64,000 bases of DNA from Lachnospiraceae bacterium (lineage in GTDB: Bacteria > Bacillota > Clostridia > Lachnospirales > Lachnospiraceae), in NCBI GenBank assembly GCA_017479935.1, contig JAFVBO010000096.1, positions 1-64,000 of the forward strand. The letters run 5' to 3'. This document shows positions 61,760-64,000 of the stretch, one piece after another (the first letter of the stretch is position 1; the number at the start of each line of letters is the position of its first letter). The notes beneath the pieces were generated by a model. It had not been told where the DNA came from. It saw only the letters and a program-made list of their open reading frames with translations, and ran no database searches. Position numbers and translations under genes: made by a program.

Positions 61760-64000
61760 TTAACCTACCGCCGGGAAAGTAATGCCCGTCAGGTCATCCG
61801 CCCAGGTTCCCACCGTGCCTTCGCCGAAGAACAGATCCTCACCGCTCTCGTACATCCAGCCGTCGTCCACAAGGAACGGATCGGCTCCGCTCTCGAACAT
61901 CCAGCCATCGTCCACGAAAATCGGGTCGTCGATATAAATCGGATCGTCCCAGCCCGGATAATAGGGATCGTCAAACGGGAAGGTCTCCTCGCCGCCAAAG
62001 TTCAACGGATTTCCGTTCTGATCCACCACCGGCGCGCCTTCCTTCACGGTCTTGCCGTACGGGAAGGCCACGTAATCCTCCAGCGTCAGGCCGCTCTTCA
62101 CTTCCGTGTAGTAGCCGTACAGCGAGCCGCCGGTTTGGATGATCTGCTTGGTTAACAGGCCGTCCTCGCCTACCTTGTACACGTAGGACTGGCCGTTTTC
62201 CTCACGAATGTAGGTCTTTTCAATATACAGGCTGTTGTCGGTTCCGTTCATGTTGCCGGTGAAGCTGATATCCACGTACTCGCCTTCCCGTATGCCGGTG
62301 TCGGCATCTAAGTAGGCCGTAAAGTCGTAATAGGAAACGTTCGGGTTCTCCGAGTACATGCTCTGCGTGGACGGGATATCAGAGATACCGGTCACCTTGG
62401 CGGTGTAGGTCATGCCCGTATACCAGGAGTTCACCATCAGCTCATCACCGATGTGAACCTTATCCAGCATCAGTTCGCTGATGGTTCCGGTGACGTAGTA
62501 GCCAGTGGCCGCCGATACGGTAATCAGGGCGTTGCCCTTGCGCGCGTCCTCCTCGGATAAGACAGAGGTCACAACGCCGTCCACGGCGCTTAGCACGGTG
62601 CCGTTTTGCAGCTTCATTTCCTGTTTCTTAAAGTCAATTTCCGCCTGACGCAGATCCAGCTTCATGCTCTTGATCTGCTGCTCGGTCTGCTCAATCATGC
62701 GATCGAGCTCCTCTTGCGAGTATCCGGGATCATACTCCCAATATCCACCCGGATCATCCGGAATGTACGGTTCGGTCGGCTCGGGCGCAGTCGTCTCCAT
62801 GAACGGATCCTCCGCCTCGAAGGTTTCCTCTTCCAGCAGCTGCTCCTCGTAGGATTCTGCCTCGGTGCTTTCTGCCTCAGAGCTTTCCTCCTCAGAACTC
62901 TCTTCCTCAGAGCTTTCTTCTTCAGAACTCTCCTCTTCAGAACTTTCTTCTTCAGAACTCTCCTCTTCGGAACTCTCCTCCTCAGAGCTTTCCTCTTCGG
63001 AACTCTCTTCCTCAGAACTCTCCTCCTCAGAACTCTCTTCCTCAGAACTCTCCTCCTCAGAGCTTTCCTCCTCAGAGCTCTCCTCCTCGGAACTCTCTTC
63101 CTCGGAACTTTCCTCCTCAGAACTCTCTTCCTCAGAACTCTCTTCCTCAGAGCTTTCCTCCTCAGAGCTCTCCTCTTCGGAACTCTCTTCTTCAGAACTT
63201 TCTTCCTCGGAACTCTCCTCCAGCGTCGTTTCCGGTTCGGTCGGAACTATGTATTCGTTGACAAAGCGAATAGCCGACACTTCCTCGCTGTTCTTGAAAA
63301 CAACGCGGGAAACCGTCAGCACGCGTGCATCCTCCGTGACGGAGTAAACCAGGCGGCAGACCGCATGATCTTCCGCATAGCCTTCCTCATCCAGCCCCGT
63401 CTGAGAAACCGTGTACACATAGGTACCCGGCAGCGTGAAGGTGATGTTTCCTAAATAAATCTCTTCCTGCGGCCATCCGGTGAAGGTCATGCTCTGACCC
63501 CAGGCGCCTTCGGGCATCGGCATGTTGCCGGCCAGAGAAGGTACCGAGGTGCGGATGGCGGTAAATTCGAAGGTAGAGATGGCAGGCACTTCCGGCTCAT
63601 CTCCCACGGTTCTCGCCGAGATAGACGGGATGGCAGCCACCACAGGCCGGATCGGTTCCGGCTCTGTCGGAGGTTCGGTCTCGGGCTCCGTCGGCGGCTC
63701 GGTTTCCGGCGGCACGTAAGTTCCGGCCTTCTCGGAAATCTCCTTGCCTTTTAAGGTATAGGAATACAGAGGATACGGCGTTCCCTCTTCGTCAAAGCGG
63801 GGCTTATCCTCCGGGATATATTTCGGAATGTAGCCATTTGCCTCGGTATCGGCTTCTGGCTCGTAGATGTCGATACGCACGGTGACGCCCCCGGTCAGCA
63901 TGGCCACGATGAACTCCGTGGTCAGTTCCGCGGTGGTATCGCAGGTGTAGACAACCGTCTTATCATCCAGCACACGGGACGGCTTGACCGGCTTCTTGGT
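61760..64000 (-). CDS. MacA/HlyD-type adaptor with inserted pilin-like domain and Glu/Ser repeat (5' end outside window)
   Basis: The reading frame is open to the window edge, so only the C-terminal ~746 residues are seen. Near 63615-63240 there is a region like an FctA/Spy0128 pilin-type domain (FEFTAIRTSVPSLAGNMPMP ... FTLPGTYVYTVSQ ... VCRLVYSV). Then comes a ~24-copy EESSE repeat (62875-63218), a short helical segment, a lipoyl-type half-motif (GTVLSAVDGVVTSVL) and the adaptor beta-barrel (YYDFTAYLDADTGIREGEYVDISF). The first half of the lipoyl/hairpin fold is presumably beyond the edge. It would link the MacB permease to the cell wall or outside. An ATG/GTG seen near 63973 is internal, not the start. 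Confidence 0.7.
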   Translation of the reverse strand, partial: TKKPVKPSRVLDDKTVVYTCDTTAELTTEFIVAMLTGGVTVRIDIYEPEADTEANGYIPKYIPEDKPRFDEEGTPYPLYSYTLKGKEISEKAGTYVPPETEPPTEPETEPPTEPEPIRPVVAAIPSISARTVGDEPEVPAISTFEFTAIRTSVPSLAGNMPMPEGAWGQSMTFTGWPQEEIYLGNITFTLPGTYVYTVSQTGLDEEGYAEDHAVCRLVYSVTEDARVLTVSRVVFKNSEEVSAIRFVNEYIVPTEPETTLEESSEEESSEEESSEEESSEEESSEEESSEEESSEEESSEEESSEEESSEEESSEEESSEEESSEEESSEEESSEEESSEEESSEEESSEEESSEEESSEEESSEEESSEEESSEAESTEAESYEEQLLEEETFEAEDPFMETTAPEPTEPYIPDDPGGYWEYDPGYSQEELDRMIEQTEQQIKSMKLDLRQAEIDFKKQEMKLQNGTVLSAVDGVVTSVLSEEDARKGNALITVSAATGYYVTGTISELMLDKVHIGDELMVNSWYTGMTYTAKVTGISDIPSTQSMYSENPNVSYYDFTAYLDADTGIREGEYVDISFTGNMNGTDNSLYIEKTYIREENGQSYVYKVGEDGLLTKQIIQTGGSLYGYYTEVKSGLTLEDYVAFPYGKTVKEGAPVVDQNGNPLNFGGEETFPFDDPYYPGWDDPIYIDDPIFVDDGWMFESGADPFLVDDGWMYESGEDLFFGEGTVGTWADDLTGITFPAVG
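62875..63218. repeat. 15-bp tandem repeat coding for EESSE in the adaptor gene
   Basis: About 23-24 units of a 15-bp sequence (reading GAGGAGAGTTCTGAG with synonymous changes) encode EESSE. The third-position variation shows it is not a freshly expanded perfect repeat. Apparent long ORFs on the opposite strand here (SSELS... and FLRTL... repeats) are shadows of it. Confidence 0.9.

Noticed and set aside
62875..63218. Regular repeats suggesting a CRISPR array
   Set aside because: The period is 15 bp with no spacers, and it lies in frame inside a coding sequence.
62606..63454. Long plus-strand ORFs with SSELSSSEL or FLRTLLL repeats
   Set aside because: They are shadows of the EESSE-coding repeat on the minus strand; the minus frame continues into recognisable adaptor and pilin-like domains, these do not.

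Overview
The window looks like chromosome of a Clostridia-class Firmicute, most likely Lachnospiraceae-like. The grounds are a 16S rRNA 5' end with tandem rRNA promoters, a large (~270 nt) Gram-positive type SRP RNA beside dnaX-ybaB-recR, a TPP riboswitch in front of thiT, GGAGG-type ribosome binding sites, and extracellular beta-glucosidase-like proteins run by AgrC/AgrA-type regulators. Nearly all genes lie on the minus strand; the exceptions are one ABC transporter operon and a few remnants. The taxon is inferred; no database was searched.

Layout. 1-540: start of a 16S gene and its promoters. 541-7540: dnaX, ybaB, recR, a TPR protein, a HAD phosphatase and CvpA. 7694-8069: SRP RNA with promoter and terminator. 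8137-15535: a tightly packed set with a dicarboxylate/amino-acid symporter, a small secreted helical protein, a membrane-anchored tandem thioredoxin-like protein, an M1 metallopeptidase with the same thioredoxin-like module, and mnmA. 15567-16056: a dispersed palindromic repeat and a small stand-alone unit that may encode a Cys-rich peptide. 16178-21927: LRR protein, VWA protein, MoxR ATPase, a trigger factor lacking the ribosome-binding domain, and tadA. 22072-22851: thiT under TPP control. 22929-27971: a secreted protein of unknown function diverging from an ABC-2 exporter operon. 28132-34259: Na/Pi cotransporter, gamma-carbonic anhydrase, paired chromate transporter halves, a phosphoribosyltransferase, a purine-type NCS2 permease and a small membrane protein.

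33849-58171 is dominated by four paralogous, domain-permuted GH3 proteins. Three carry a transmembrane helix at both ends; one is secreted and ends in Ig-like domains. Two of them are each preceded by a LytTR response regulator/GHKL histidine kinase pair, and these two share an upstream sequence element. An LtaS-type phosphoglycerol transferase and a trigger-factor-like lipoprotein sit in between. The stretch with GH3-3, lipoprotein, GH3-2, kinase and regulator (43.8-54.5 kb) is flanked by two directly repeated remnants of the 3' end of one gene, and a group II intron fragment lies just beyond. It looks like an acquired or duplicated cassette.

58193-64000: an AAA/DUF4143 ATPase whose promoter is filled with a short repeat, a frameshifted radical SAM pseudogene ending in a palindromic repeat cluster, and a MacB-type permease with a chimeric adaptor protein (pilin-like domain plus a long Glu/Ser repeat) that runs off the window.

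Most distinctive, in my judgement: the permuted, doubly anchored GH3 family with its paired regulators; the symporter/thioredoxin-like/M1 peptidase operon; and the chimeric exporter adaptor.
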